Assembly (NCBI RefSeq): GCF_030272615.1 | Contig: NC_081412.1 | Coordinates: 697,496,156-697,560,155, forward strand | DNA length: 64,000 nucleotides | DNA from: Cryptomeria japonica | Lineage: Eukaryota; Streptophyta; Pinopsida; Cupressales; Cupressaceae | Reading direction: 5' to 3' | Shown here: one piece after another, positions 23,160 through 34,807 of the stretch | Layout of the letters: each line of letters starts with the position of its first letter | Position numbering within the stretch: position 1 is the first letter of the stretch | Translations under genes and position numbers: made by a program | Notes under the pieces: model-generated | What the model was told of the DNA's origin: nothing | The model's input: only the letters and a program-made list of their open reading frames with translations | The model's database searches: none

Positions 23160-24364
23160 TGTAAACTTATAAGGCACCGAGAGGGGAGGGGGGTTGAATC
23201 AGTGCAAGAAAAAACAATATGAATCTGATCACTTACTTAAACAACTTAAAACTTAACAAGCATAAGAGGAATATCACCACATAAGCTAATGCCCAATAAA
23301 AAAAATTCCACATAACACAAGAGATTTATACGTGGAAACCCAAAAGGGAAAAAACATGGTGGGAGTTAATACCCACAAGATTCACTATCTATAGAATAGA
23401 AATATTGATCAGTTAAGGTCTTACAAATGTGCCCTGTTAGGAGTAGACCCAGTTAAGAGTCACCCGGTTATGGGATTTAATATGAAAAGCCCTATTAAAA
23501 TATTTAACCTATTAGGATCAACCTTGCAAGAATATTTAAGACTCTGATATAGAGCTACCCTGTTAGGGGATTTACAATGCAAGGCCTGTGAGGACCTACC
23601 CGATTAGGGGATTTTACTGCTGCAAACTGTTAGGAAAACAATAGTCAAAAGATCTTCATGTAACACCTCTGTGTTTGATAAGATCCATTTCAAATCCTCA
23701 AAAACTTCAATAACACATCAATACAAAACTTCACTAATCACTGCCCAATGAAACTCGCATCCTTCTCTAATGATTTCATACTCTTCCATATATTGAATGT
23801 ATACCTCATCACACTTTTTATAAACATTCATTTTTAGTCGACTACAACCTTGGAACAATTTCCTAGGTTCAATGAATCTAGACATTCTTACATTACATGC
23901 CTTACTTATGTTGGCCACCGACATAAGAAATAAAAAACAAAACAAATCCTGTGTCGGTTTATCAATTTAAGTGAGTTTTATTAGAGTGTTCATCAAAATG
24001 CCTACTCTGTACATCAAATCTCACTTCCCTGGTTGAATCTGCCAATACGGTCATGAACATAGCTCCAAATACTTGTCTCCATCACTCTTGTAAAACCACA
24101 TCATCCAACTCTTCATCGACCACCTGTACCGGTTGTCAGAATGCAACTTAGTTCTTATTTACTTGTTGAAGTCCTAATTGTCGGTTCTCTGTTCAACTAT
24201 CTTTTGTACCGATTATACCTTACCGGTTGGCTTCCAAGACTTAGATGACTCCAAAAAAATTGTTTCCATCAATGAAAACACAAAACCTAGTCATCAAACA
24301 TGAATCTCAATCTCTTAATCACATTCACTAATCAATCATTTATTGGTTCAGTCAAATGCCAACA
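23160..24364 (-). mobile_element. Solo LTR L (minus-oriented), about 1.2 kb
   Basis: Lies inside the pol gene of A. The bases TAGGTT occur at 23154-23159 and 24365-24370 as a 5-6 bp TSD. The right end AAATGCCAACA is the reverse of the LTR start TGTTGGCATTT, close to the start of the element B LTR. The left part holds the GAGAGGGGAGGGGGGTTGAATC block (near 23178) and a GTGGAAACCCAAAAGGG block (near 23334). Removing it and one TSD rejoins the copia A frame. No internal domain, hence a solo LTR. Confidence 0.82.
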
Positions 24365-24370
24365 TAGGTT

Positions 24371-24485
24371 CTTCCCACTCCAAAGAAAGATGAACTACAT
24401 ACTCCTACTGGACTAGACAATGAGGGGAGATCTAGTAGCTTTGAGAAATCTGAAGAGGAACAAGATCATATTGAACACTTCTATA
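24371..24485 (+). pseudogene. Copia element A, pol linker after LTR L
   Basis: Continues the A polyprotein as a Pro/Ser/Glu-rich linker (KDELHTPTGLDNEGRSSSFE) typical of the integrase-to-reverse-transcriptase spacer of copia elements. It is cut off at 24485 by the end of element E. The reverse transcriptase of A is not in the window. Confidence 0.7.
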
Positions 24486-25847
24486 TGTTAAGAGGAGGGA
24501 GGATGAATCAACATAAATTAAACTTAACCCACTTTAATCATTCATTCTAATTACCACATGTGCATAAGAAAAGAACTGAAAAACAAAGAGAAATCACACA
24601 TGAACACAAAGATTTAATGTGGAAAACCCAATGAGGGGAAAACATCAGTGAGAACTATCCCACTATATGAAAATGGGTTACAATGTTTTAGGTTCAAGGC
24701 TAAGGAAACTCACTACTCTTGAGTTGGACTTGCAAGGCTGAGGGAAACAAACCTAGGGAAATATACAAGAGACTTGCAAAAACTAAAGATCACTTCTTTA
24801 GGGAAAAATATAGTTAATCAAAATGATTGATCTGCAAAATATTACATCCTTTGATATGTTGATTACAGATATCTATTATTACACATTTGAAACTAACTTC
24901 ATCACTACTTAACTATGCTTGTGAATATTCACACTTACAAGATACACCATACCAAACTTTGCATCTTTCTCATACACATTGTATAATCCTCCACATAGAT
25001 TTCATCTTTATATACAATTCACAACCAAATAAACATCAATTAGGTTGCCCTAATTAGATGTAACATGTAGGATATAAATAGCCAGCCTAAAAATAATCTC
25101 TGAAACAATGATAAATGAAAAATAAAATGTGTGAAGTATCACACCATGTTAGTGCACCTTCATATCCATCCTGAACCAATTCCTACAACTTAACACGCTA
25201 TCACACAGGCCAAAGATTGCATAGATTAGCTCCAAAGGATAAAACCGTTAAAGAAAACCAACCAAACTTACTCAGAACATGATGTGAATCACCAAAAATA
25301 TTGTGGATACACAACATAGCATCATCTAGAACCAATATAACTAAACCATTGAGTTGTACCACCAAAACAACTAAAGGCAGAGTAATGCAATGCATTCTTG
25401 CAAAATGTCACACTGTCACTGCACAAGCTAATACTCAAACCATCACAACTTCAACTATAGATAAAATGAGAACATACAAAAAAGGATATATCAAGAATTT
25501 TCATCCACTGGAATCATACTACAACCACAAGAAATGATGAAGCAATGTGCCACAATTCTAGCCATAAAACTATGCCCAGTCTATCAAATTGTTCACTGGG
25601 ATAGTCACATTTAGCCAACTTCAACTATGAACCATAGAATACACCTCCAAAGTTCCAAAAAGTCATAAGAGAACTAGATATACCATTTAAAGAAACCATA
25701 ATCAATCTCCACACATCAACATGAACTCATAACTAATCCTTTGATAATGCAGTATTCCATAACAAAACTAATCAACCTCTTGGACCAAGTTATCATCAAT
25801 AACAACAAGTTTGACATCAATGACAATAAAAATTCATATTTGCAATA
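24486..25847 (-). repeat. 3' LTR of element E (minus strand)
   Basis: About 1.36 kb. The left end TGTTAAGAGG is followed by the GGAGGATGAATC block. The right end, read on the element strand, starts TATTGCAAAT with TTGTCATTGATG shortly after, the layout of LTR starts in B and C, but with TG changed to TA. A GTGGAAAACCCAATGAGG block lies near 24619. The partner 5' LTR is beyond the right edge of the window. Left flanking bases are CTATA (24481-24485). Confidence 0.75.
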
Positions 25848-25861
25848 ATCTTCCCCTTTTT
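25848..25861 (-). other. Polypurine tract of element E
   Basis: On the element strand AAAAAGGGGAAGAT directly precedes the 3' LTR, and is itself preceded by GTGTTGCCATCAATG. The same arrangement is seen before the 3' LTRs of B and C. Confidence 0.75.
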
Positions 25862-26571
25862 CATTGATGGCAACACTTGTGCCAACTCCAAACTATTATC
25901 ATATCACTCCATGAAACACTTATCTTTCCACAATGAATTCTCTCCCCCTTTAACATCAAGGACAAAGGGCATATCCAAAACACAACACAAACTGAATGTT
26001 TGCATACAAATCCCCCTACCACCATCAACTCACCCTTTGGGCATGAAATTTTTTTAAAAATCAAAACTGTATTTCACCAAGTTTCTACTTATTTACATAT
26101 GTATATATAGGAACAAAATTGTCTTACCGACAAAAAATAAGAGTTCTACATAGCTGGGGGTAAAATACCAAGTGATATTCCAATCATTCTTTGTAGAGGT
26201 CAAAATGTTATGCTGAATTTTCATCTTCAAAAGAAGATCTTCCAATTATCAAACTAAGTCTGAGAGTCTATAAGAAGTTTCACCATGTTGGTGAGCTTCA
26301 AGCCTACAATATATCTCATAAGACCAAACCATGTCTTAATCTTGTCCTTTCGATTAGTCAGTAGATTTAACTACATGTACAAATTCTCTATCTGAAGTCT
26401 TCAATTACCATCAACATCCTTCAAGTCTATAGTACTAGATAATTATAGGATTTGTGAGTCTCAAATATCTATCTATCCCTTAATGTGTTTAGTTGATTCA
26501 AGCCACTAGTGACAAAACCTATATGCTACCACTACATCCTTTACACTCTTCTCAAACATACTTATGCCTTC
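25862..26571 (-). other. Element E, untranslated 3' internal region
   Basis: Non-coding in all frames. It lies between the second-ORF remnant and the polypurine tract. Corresponding regions in C (57120-57320) and B (62930-63190) are also non-coding and shorter. Confidence 0.4.
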
Positions 26572-27229
26572 TTATAGATGGGTGTGTGTATTTTCACACT
26601 TATTCACTAACTCCTTTAATCTCTTCTCTTCTATCTTTTTTTCATTATCTTTCAAAATTGTTGCTTCCAAGTTAGAAGAATGATCTTTTAATCCACTAAG
26701 CATCACCTGTAGCTGCTCTACATCACGCAAAGTCTCATCCAACACAAATTTTAAAAGTTTGTCATGGAGAAATTTTACTATAGAATTAATCAACTCTGTA
26801 CTTTGCATTTTTTATTTGATGAACATTTTTGCATGCAGAATGGTGAAGTATATCACCCAAATATAAAATGTACAGGGGGGACAACTGGTTAAGGTCCATC
26901 TGAACTTGAGACATAGGTACCTGTAGTACCTTAGAAGTGATTACTAGTTCAAATTGTAATTGAAATTGAAACAAATATGATGTAGAGTCTTTAGAAGGAC
27001 CAGAAGATTCTCCACCAAACATATTACTCCTTTCTTCCTATGTCACTTTCTCTTTTTGTTGTTCTTTCTCCACTCCCTTCTATACCTCTTGTGTCTAATC
27101 TAGAATTTTTTTAACCTTTTCCTCACCCTTGTTAGTCTCCATACCCCGACCAGTTTCCAGACCTCCATCTCCACCAATTTACTCATTCATTTTCTTCTTT
27201 GTGCCATTTTAAACATCATCAATACTAGG

Positions 27230-28691
27230 TGTATGCTAGAAATAGTGGAACCTACAAGACAAAGGCAAACACATCAAGCATACCAATGAAACATAACAAA
27301 ACAAAGATCTAAATGACAAAGAAAGCTAAATCATCCATCTTCTAAGATTGTTCCATTATTTTCTATCTCCAAGGATCCTTCAAATCAAGGTGGCTCTCGG
27401 TTTGGATGAGCACTTGATCTCTAGGATGACTACCTAAAGAATGAGGGATATGTGATCAAAGATGTAAATGCTATGCAATTGAGATCTTAGTGAATGATTT
27501 TGATATGAAACTAGATAGTGATATGGTGTAAGATGATGAGATTGATATGAAGCTAAACTAGTGTGAAAATGATATTAAGATGATATTAAGCTAGCATGGA
27601 AATGAAACTAACATGATATATTATGAACATGATATGCAAAACATGATAAATCTAGGATATGATGCTACTAAATGATATAATTATTATTATCAAAGAGAGG
27701 CTAAAAATGCTTGATGAAATGAGACTATAAATTAGATGCATGAAGAATTGGACATGATAATGAAGGAACTGAGTCCTATTTATAGAAGAAATAGGGAAAT
27801 GGATGGTTAATATTGAGAAATATTAATAAGGGCTAGGATTGAAAGCTATTCAATCCTTGTTTACAATTTTCACCAATTAAATGGTGATAATTGTCAACAA
27901 GAGGTGGCTTGAGAGGGGATGTAAGATGCATTAAATGCTCAAGAAGAGATGAGGGTCACCCTAGGAGGGTGTGGTTAGGGTTAGGCTAGGGTTAACAAGT
28001 GGATAAATCTTGTGCAAGGGTTGATAGGATAACTAGGGTCAAAGCAATGAATGCTTGATGAGACCCATGGGTTAAATGAGGGTTAAGTTAGAGAGAAAGT
28101 CTCTAACCATAGGTTGAGGTTGGATTAACCATTTAAGGCTAGGAAGACTTTGAAGGTTAACTTGTTGAGGACATAAAGCCTTTAATGCATTTCAAAGACT
28201 TTGAGGGATTTTTGAGAAGTGACTTCTCTTAATGAATGTGCGAATTTTTAAGAGATGGATTAGGCTAAATAGGATGGTTAGAAAAATATAGAAGAATCTA
28301 GAAGAGGATTAATCATGCAAGTGGATTTGTTAGGAGAATGCAAGTAGGAGATATTAGAATTTTAAATAAAATTAAAATGTTTTATTTCAATTAATGGGCG
28401 CAACTTGCATTTGTAGGAAAATACAAGTGGGGGGGGGGTTTATAAATAAATTAGATTTATTTATCTGCAAGAAATGATTTTTAATTAAATGGTGGAGAGG
28501 GAATTTAATCAAATAAATAGAATTTATTTAATTAATGGAAGAAAGGGGAATTAATCAAATATTGAATTTGATTAATCGTTGGATAAAAGAAAATGAATAT
28601 TAATCAAACCTTAGTTTAATTAATAGGTGGATAAATGATAATTGAACAAATAAAATTCATTTAATTAAGTGTGTAGATTTAGGTGTCTACA
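27230..28691 (-). mobile_element. Solo LTR M, Tat-like gypsy type, about 1.46 kb
   Basis: The ends TGTATGCTAG...GTGTCTACA are flanked by the 5-bp TSD CTAGG (27225-27229 and 28692-28696). Read on its own strand it starts TGTAGACACC and ends CTAGCATACA, like the LTR of element D (TGTAGACATA...CCGCATACA) and of nearly the same length. It has the same AATTAAAT-rich first third and a TATAAATAGG box. This supports a related Tat-lineage family. No internal region remains. Confidence 0.88.
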
Positions 28692-29099
28692 CTAGGAGAA
28701 CTTGTTTTACTCTCTACCGAACTAGTACTTAGTTTCTTCTTCTTTGAAGGAGAATACAAATTCTTCTTTATCTCTTCTGCAACATTAGCTACTGTATGCT
28801 TAGTCTACTTGACCACCCTCTGATAGTCATCTGAATCTTCTTGCATTATGATATTCACTTTTTCTTTTTCTCTTAACATTGCATTAAGAGATTGCACAAT
28901 CTTGGCTCTATATTCCCTGGATAAAGGATTGCACGCCATTTCTAAAGCCCATTTCCTTATTTTAAATTCTTTCATCAATGCATCATTCCTTCTTGTTAAG
29001 GCTTCTAATGAATCCATAGGTAACTTATCTACAATATCATTCATATTCTAGTCAAAGGTGATCAAATACTACATAATATCCTTTTCTATCTTCTCTTTG

Positions 29100-30311
29100 T
29101 GTACCATTGTAAATTTTCACTAGGCCAATTTACACCTTATATTTGTGCCCCTACTTTAGTGCATCTCCTTATCATCTCCTATTTGGGTTTGTTTAGTGCC
29201 TTAACTCCAAATTTTATATCTCAAACACCTACAAATGACTCTTTGGAGGTGTGTCCTCCTTCTTGGGCTTTAAATTTGGTCCTTGATTGAGGAGGACCAA
29301 GGCATGACGAGCGCTCTGGTCCTAGACCAGAGTGCCCAGTGCCCTGGTACCTCTTTTTGGGGCCCAATTTTCAAGTAGGGGGTTAGACCCATCTCTCTAG
29401 TGGGAAATGAAGCGGGTGGCTCAATATGACCATTGGAGGTTGGCCTAATTGATAAATTGACCTAGATCTTCATATATAAAGGCATTTAATTAATTAATTT
29501 CAATTCTAAGACTCTAAGCATTTGATCTAAAATATTCAAGCATTGAAGTGCTCATCATCAAGCATTTTCAGAATTTTTCAAGGCTGCATATTCTTCATTC
29601 AGTCATTGTGGAGCAAGTTACAACATTCATATGCAAGCATATGTGTGTGATTAGGGTTTTGTCATGTCCATACCATTTCATACAACATATGTGATTAGAT
29701 TGAAGAAGAAAAGCATCATTATCAGTCATTACACATCTGAGGTATATCCTTCCATCATTTATTTCAGTATTTTCAATATTTCGTTCAAGGTTAATTCCTA
29801 GACTAGGGTTTAACTTAGGAAAATCCCTATTCCCAACCTATTTCCCCTCTTTTTTGTGTGTAGGAAGAAGGTACAGAGCTATGATCTTCGATATAAGCTT
29901 TATTCACAAAGATGAATCGATCCCCCATTGGAGTGTGAAAAGTTGGGAGGAATAGAGTGACCGTCACACCGGTACTAATAAATCAGGAGCTCGTTCTGGG
30001 AACAGGTCCCAATCCTCTTACAATCCTCATATATAATTTCATGGCTTGATCTAGTGACTGTAGCTCACTATTTACACATTTTTACATCAATTCCAATATA
30101 TTTACCCTAATTTCAGCAAATTCAATAAATCAGTTCAACTCGAGAGAAAGAAGAGGCACATTCAAAACCCCTTGGAATTAGATAAGAATATAGATCTATT
30201 AGATTTATATCAATCTAATTCCTATCTTTCCATAATATATTGGTCCCCAAGTAAAAAATAGTAGTTTTCATCCTTCTTGTGGTAGAAACACTAAATTTTT
30301 TCACAATTACA
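29100..30311 (+). mobile_element. Solo LTR N, unclassified, about 1.2 kb
   Basis: The ends TGTACCATTG...CAATTACA are flanked by the TSD CTTTG (29095-29099 and 30312-30316). A TATATAAAGG box near 29473 suggests plus orientation. Its sequence is not related by eye to the other LTRs here. A GC-rich patch (29300-29345) contains a short inverted repeat around TGGTCCTAGACCAG. Excision restores the frame of element E's protein, which confirms the borders. Confidence 0.85.
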
Positions 30312-32040
30312 CTTTGTCTACATGAGGTGCATCCTTATATAACCCTACAAACACTTCCAAAGAATTATGCTCACAAATTGCATTCACCAAACTATCAAGA
30401 TCAAGAAGTTGATAATCCACATCAAATGGAGGGTAACTTATCTTCTTCTTCTTTCCCTTTGTCTTCTCTATTTCTTTCTTCATTACTTCCTTCCCTTTAT
30501 TTGTAAGGGCCTCTATCAAAGATAGCTTGGCTCTCATCTTTTGACTAAGAGGCATAGCGTCCTCTTCCTCAACTATTGTCCGTGTGAACCTATTTCTAAT
30601 CACATACTTATATTTTTTCTACCTCTTCATCTGTGCTACTATTATCTATTTCCTCCTCTTCAATCTCTAGGCCTTTCTTTCCTCTTATTGTATTTTTTTA
30701 AGGTCTTTGACATTTCTTCTCAATTGAAACTTCTCTTACTAGGGTTTTAGAGGAACCAATCTTCACTAGAGGAGAGGTAAAAACTTACCTAGTTCTCCTT
30801 TGTGCATGGTTTCCAAATGCCTCTTCCAATGTGGGTAGATTTGTCTTTTTGCATAAGTTTTCTATCCACTTTGCATGTCTACTCTTAGCCTTCGTCTGGA
30901 TCATCTTGTTAAAAATATCAGTTTCTATCCTAAATCTCTCTACTTGTAGATCCACTAGCAATTGCAACAAAGTCTCAATATTCTTCTCCATATACTCCTC
31001 TGATATTTTATAAGGCAACTTAGGTAGCCAAGTAGTTCTTAGCTCTACCGCTTCAATATAACAATGGTCCTTGCTGACCAAAAAGGTGATCTCATTTCTA
31101 TATTTTTGGACCAAACTAGTAGGAATCCTCTTCCTTTCCTACATCTTATCTTGGAAATTATTAAACCACCCCCAATATAGGGTGTTTTATTCCTCTATGC
31201 TACTTGATCAAAACCCCATAGGGTGAAACTTATCTCATATCTCACTCCTAATCTTGAGAAGCTCATTCATACACAAGAAAAATTATTAGGGACACATACC
31301 TAAATTGATACATTGGTTTTTTGGTCCTCTCCAAATTATCCAACAGTTGTTCCCTTAGAAGCTCATATAAGTCAAAATTTTCTCCTCCAACCACCATCTG
31401 ATAATAGATTATGATGGTGATGGTGGAACCCTCACAATTTTGATAATATATCTTGTAAGACAAAACCTTAGTTGCATATTGGACACCTAGATCAACAATA
31501 TCCTCAATTTTCATTGCCCTCTTATAAGAAATTGAATCAACTAGCTGAGTGACTATCACATTCTTCACCATCTTCAAAATAGGGATAGTGCTAGAGGAGA
31601 ACAAACTTGTTAAAGCCCTAATGTCATCCTTCATATTTATGTGTGGTTGATCCAAATACATCACATCATCATGAGTTTGACTTAGAATCATTCTTATCCA
31701 CACATTGTAGCTAAAATTGGGAAATTCTTTTCATATGTTCAAACCTATCTCCAAAATGCTTATATTGTTGCTCGAATGTCACCAAGTCATCTTCTACTAG
31801 TTGCTTCCACAAATCGTTAGGATTCACATGGCTAACCTTTGTTAAGGGTGCATGGATATAAGCCATATAATCCTCTATATATACTACATTCAATGACACC
31901 TTTGACAAAGCATCTTCCTTACCTTTCTCTATTGCCACAAATGGATAGGGTTTGAAATGCAAGATTGGCTTCAAACACATGTTGACAACAACTGGTGTAG
32001 CTATCTTGACCACACAAATTGACTAAAGACACAAATTTGT

Positions 32041-32170
32041 AGAATAGCTTGAAACACTTTGTTGCTAGGGTTTGCACCATAAATCTCTTTCACACACAAT
32101 AATACTCGAATTCACAAGATCACAAGTGATCAAAATGAATCCAAAATTGTAATTTATTTGTTAATTCCCC
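32041..32170 (-). other. Element E sequence upstream of its second protein
   Basis: Minus-strand sequence preceding the E protein remnant. It ends where the element B LTR begins at 32171. The E gag gene and 5' LTR would lie to the right of B, outside the window. No further content recognised. Confidence 0.35.
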
Positions 32171-33023
32171 TATTGGCAATTGACAATCTATTGGTTGGTT
32201 TCACTATGTTGTCATTGGTGGCAACATGATTTTGTGTTTCAGCTTCATATGGTGTATCAACAAGCACTTCACAGATTCTACACCGACACCGACACTAGCA
32301 GGTCAGAAGGATTTCTTTGGTCACCGACAATGCAGGCCGACATGGTATAGAAAAAGGTTATCGGTATTGGAGGCCAACATATCTTGGATCCAACATAGGA
32401 AATTTATTTTAATGTTTGTACATTTGTGTTATATGGCTTACATGTAATCTGATATTGTATATATCTTTGTAAGCTGACATAAGGCATAAATTTGTATAGG
32501 ATATATAGGGCAGATTGATTAGATCATTTTGATAGAATAAGGATATGGATGTAATGGAATGGATATGTGAATGTAATTATTCATAGATATTATGTATGTG
32601 AGGAATTCATTGCAAGGGTTATTCTGGTAAGGGGTTTAGGGTTTCAACCAGAACATACAAAGCTTAAACTGGAGATGTATGCTGGCATAGAAGATGCTAT
32701 ATTAGCAGTTCACACTTCTCCGGATTGTTGTCTAGTATCTTATGTAGTCAGTGAGGCTCCTATTGTGATTGAGCAGTGTTCTCTAGGCTATAAGCCTTCT
32801 TGTAAGTGCAGGTCCATCATATATTGTAATATCTCTTCATATGTCTAGTGGATTGATATTGTGGGTCACAAAGCCCACCATGGTTTTTCCTCACTAAGGT
32901 TTTCCATGTATAAATATGTGTGTTATGGTTCTCATTTATGTGTTTGGCTTATTAGTTGCTTTACTTTTTTATATTATGTTTATACTGGTATATCGGTTGG
33001 TGTATGAACGTTTTGTTAAGGCT
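32171..33023 (+). repeat. 5' LTR of element B, first part
   Basis: Aligns over its length with the LTR starting at 63199, including the CACCGACACCGACACT patch, a GGCATAAATTTGTATAGGAT stretch and the GGTTTTTCCTCAC block. It starts TATTGG where the 3' copy has TGTTGG. It is cut at 33023 by element C (TSD AGGCT, 33019-33023) and resumes at 58162. Confidence 0.87.
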
Positions 33024-33831
33024 TGTTGGAATTCTACACTCTTATGAGAATAGTTGGTGTTGTCATTGATGGTAACCATTTGGAAAATTTTTGGCACTCA
33101 TCTGGTCAAGCCACTGGTAGTTACCAACACCGGTATAGACATCTACATACACCATTAGACACTTCACCGGTAGCGGCAACAATGCATACCAACACTCCAA
33201 CTGACAAGGAGTAAACTTTTATTTATTGTATTTAAATGTAATTATCTTTTGTAAAGCTAACATGGCATATTGTAAAAGACTCATATATATGTATGAGATC
33301 TTATAGGTCATTTTATGTATCAAGGTAATATGCATGGAGACAATATATGGATAATATTTTGTATAAGGAGATATAGTTGACAGTGAAGGTTTTGGTTATA
33401 GAATGAGCTTAAACCGGTACCGAACCTGGCATAGTTGATGTTGATTTGAAGAAGTACATTGTATTGGATTTCATAATCCACTTTTGTAGTCAGTGTGACT
33501 ATTTTTGAGCAGTGAGCTCTAGGCAGTTGTCCTTCCTGCATGTGCAGGCCCCTCATTGTAAGTAATACTTATTTATTGGCTAGTGAGTGAATATTGTGGG
33601 TCACAAATCCCACCGAGGTTTATCCCACACCGGGTTTCCTCGGTAAACATCTTGTGTTATGGTGTGTTTTCTATGTTGTCTTTATTGTTCTTGTTTACTG
33701 TATTAATTCTTATTTACCAGTACACTGTTTTGGGATGTAAAGTTTTTAATAAGGTTAAATATTCTACTAACGGGTTAGATATTGATTCACCCCCCCTCTC
33801 AGTATCCTTAGGATTGTCATTAATCCTAACA
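33024..33831 (+). repeat. 5' LTR of element C
   Basis: TGTTGGAATTC...TCCTAACA. Aligns with 57340-58156 with clearly more differences than the D LTR pair, so C is older than D. Near its end is the GATTCACCCCCCCTCTCAGT block common to this LTR group. Confidence 0.88.
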
Positions 33832-33833
33832 AT

Positions 33834-33846
33834 TGGTTTTAGAGCC
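33834..33846 (+). other. Primer-binding site of element C (degenerate)
   Basis: TGGTTTTAGAGCC directly after the 5' LTR. It corresponds to TGGTATCAGAGC with several changes. Confidence 0.65.
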
Positions 33847-33902
33847 TGATCCTCTATTTTCAAAAGCCTAACAACTTGAGGAAGATTTTGACATCGATAT
33901 AG

Positions 33903-34807
33903 ATGGAGAACTTAAGAAAACAATTGGAAGGAGCTCTAGTAGACTATGATGTAGAGAAGTTAAAGAATATCAAACTTGAAGATGATTTAAGGACTGGACA
34001 TGAATTCATTCAAGGACTTCAGGAGAATCTTACTATAGCTTGAAATAAAAGAAAAGAACTTCATGAGAAGATGCAGAATGATAATGATAAAAAAGAAACT
34101 CTTAATGAACTTATGAACAAGTTGAGACAAGAAAACAATAATATGAAGAATGAAATGCAAGATATGACTATAAGGTTTTGTTAAGACATTGAAGACATGA
34201 AGAAGAATGAAGATGACTTGACTAGGAGACTCAATGATGCTGGAAATGAAAATCTAAGACCTAGTCATGAAAATGATATGTTGAAGACAGATCTGATTCA
34301 CAAAGAGAAATTCTGGAAAATGAGTTGGCTACTGCAAATCAACACAAAGAGAAATTCAAGAAAAGTTCAGAGGAATTTGATAATATGCTAAAAAGTCAGA
34401 AACCTAATGGAGATACTAATGGACTTGGATTTGAAGTTGGAGAAAGTTTTGGTATTGCAAACAATCATGATCATAGTAAACTGGTAAGACAACCTAGTGC
34501 TTATAAATTTAATGGGAAATGCTTTAACTGTAACAAGTATGGTCATAGAGAAAATCAATGTAGATTTAGAAACAATCAGAACATCAATGCACCCACCAAT
34601 CAATGTTCCAAATGCAACAAAGTTGGTCATAATTAAGAAAACTATAGAATGAATGTGAAATGTTATGTTTGTGGAAGATATGGGCACTTATCTAATCAAT
34701 GGAGAACAAAAACCGGCATAGGATATGGAAAATCTATTCAAAAGAATAATGTGACTTGTTATGCTTGTAACAAGATTGGACATATTGCAAAATTCTGTAA
34801 AAGTAAG
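33903..34807 (+). pseudogene. Element C Gag, coiled-coil part and four zinc knuckles (5' portion)
   Basis: From ATG 33903 the frame encodes a highly charged, heptad-rich coiled coil of about 150 residues (with repeated Asn/Glu/Lys and Leu positions), broken by stops and one frameshift near 34320. Four CX2CX4HX4C knuckles follow (34520-34798): the first and fourth are intact. The second ends in Tyr and the third in Trp where Cys is expected, and the second also contains a stop. Element D lies immediately after the fourth knuckle. Removing D rejoins the frame to SPSNNKGPSLKGKEKVDE at 53303. Gag would form the particle and bind RNA. No standard copia Gag N-terminal domain was recognised. Confidence 0.8.

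Larger units (their letters stand above)
26572..32040 (-). pseudogene. Element E: unknown second protein (pol-less family), fragmented
   Basis: Read right to left, the pieces align in order with the second protein of C and B. First comes the NVVYIEDYMAYIH motif (about 31848-31886). Then follow a region matching the conserved KYxxEI...LPxxxWxxxMxYE stretch of C (about 30900-31100), a basic Lys-rich segment (30440-30600), the DKLPMDSLEALTRR stretch (about 29000) and a C-terminal coiled-coil region (26572-26808). Solo LTRs N and M lie within it. Removing N and one TSD copy joins the two sides in frame and in register with C. Stops and frameshifts are many. No reverse transcriptase or integrase is present. 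The function of the protein is unknown. Confidence 0.7.
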
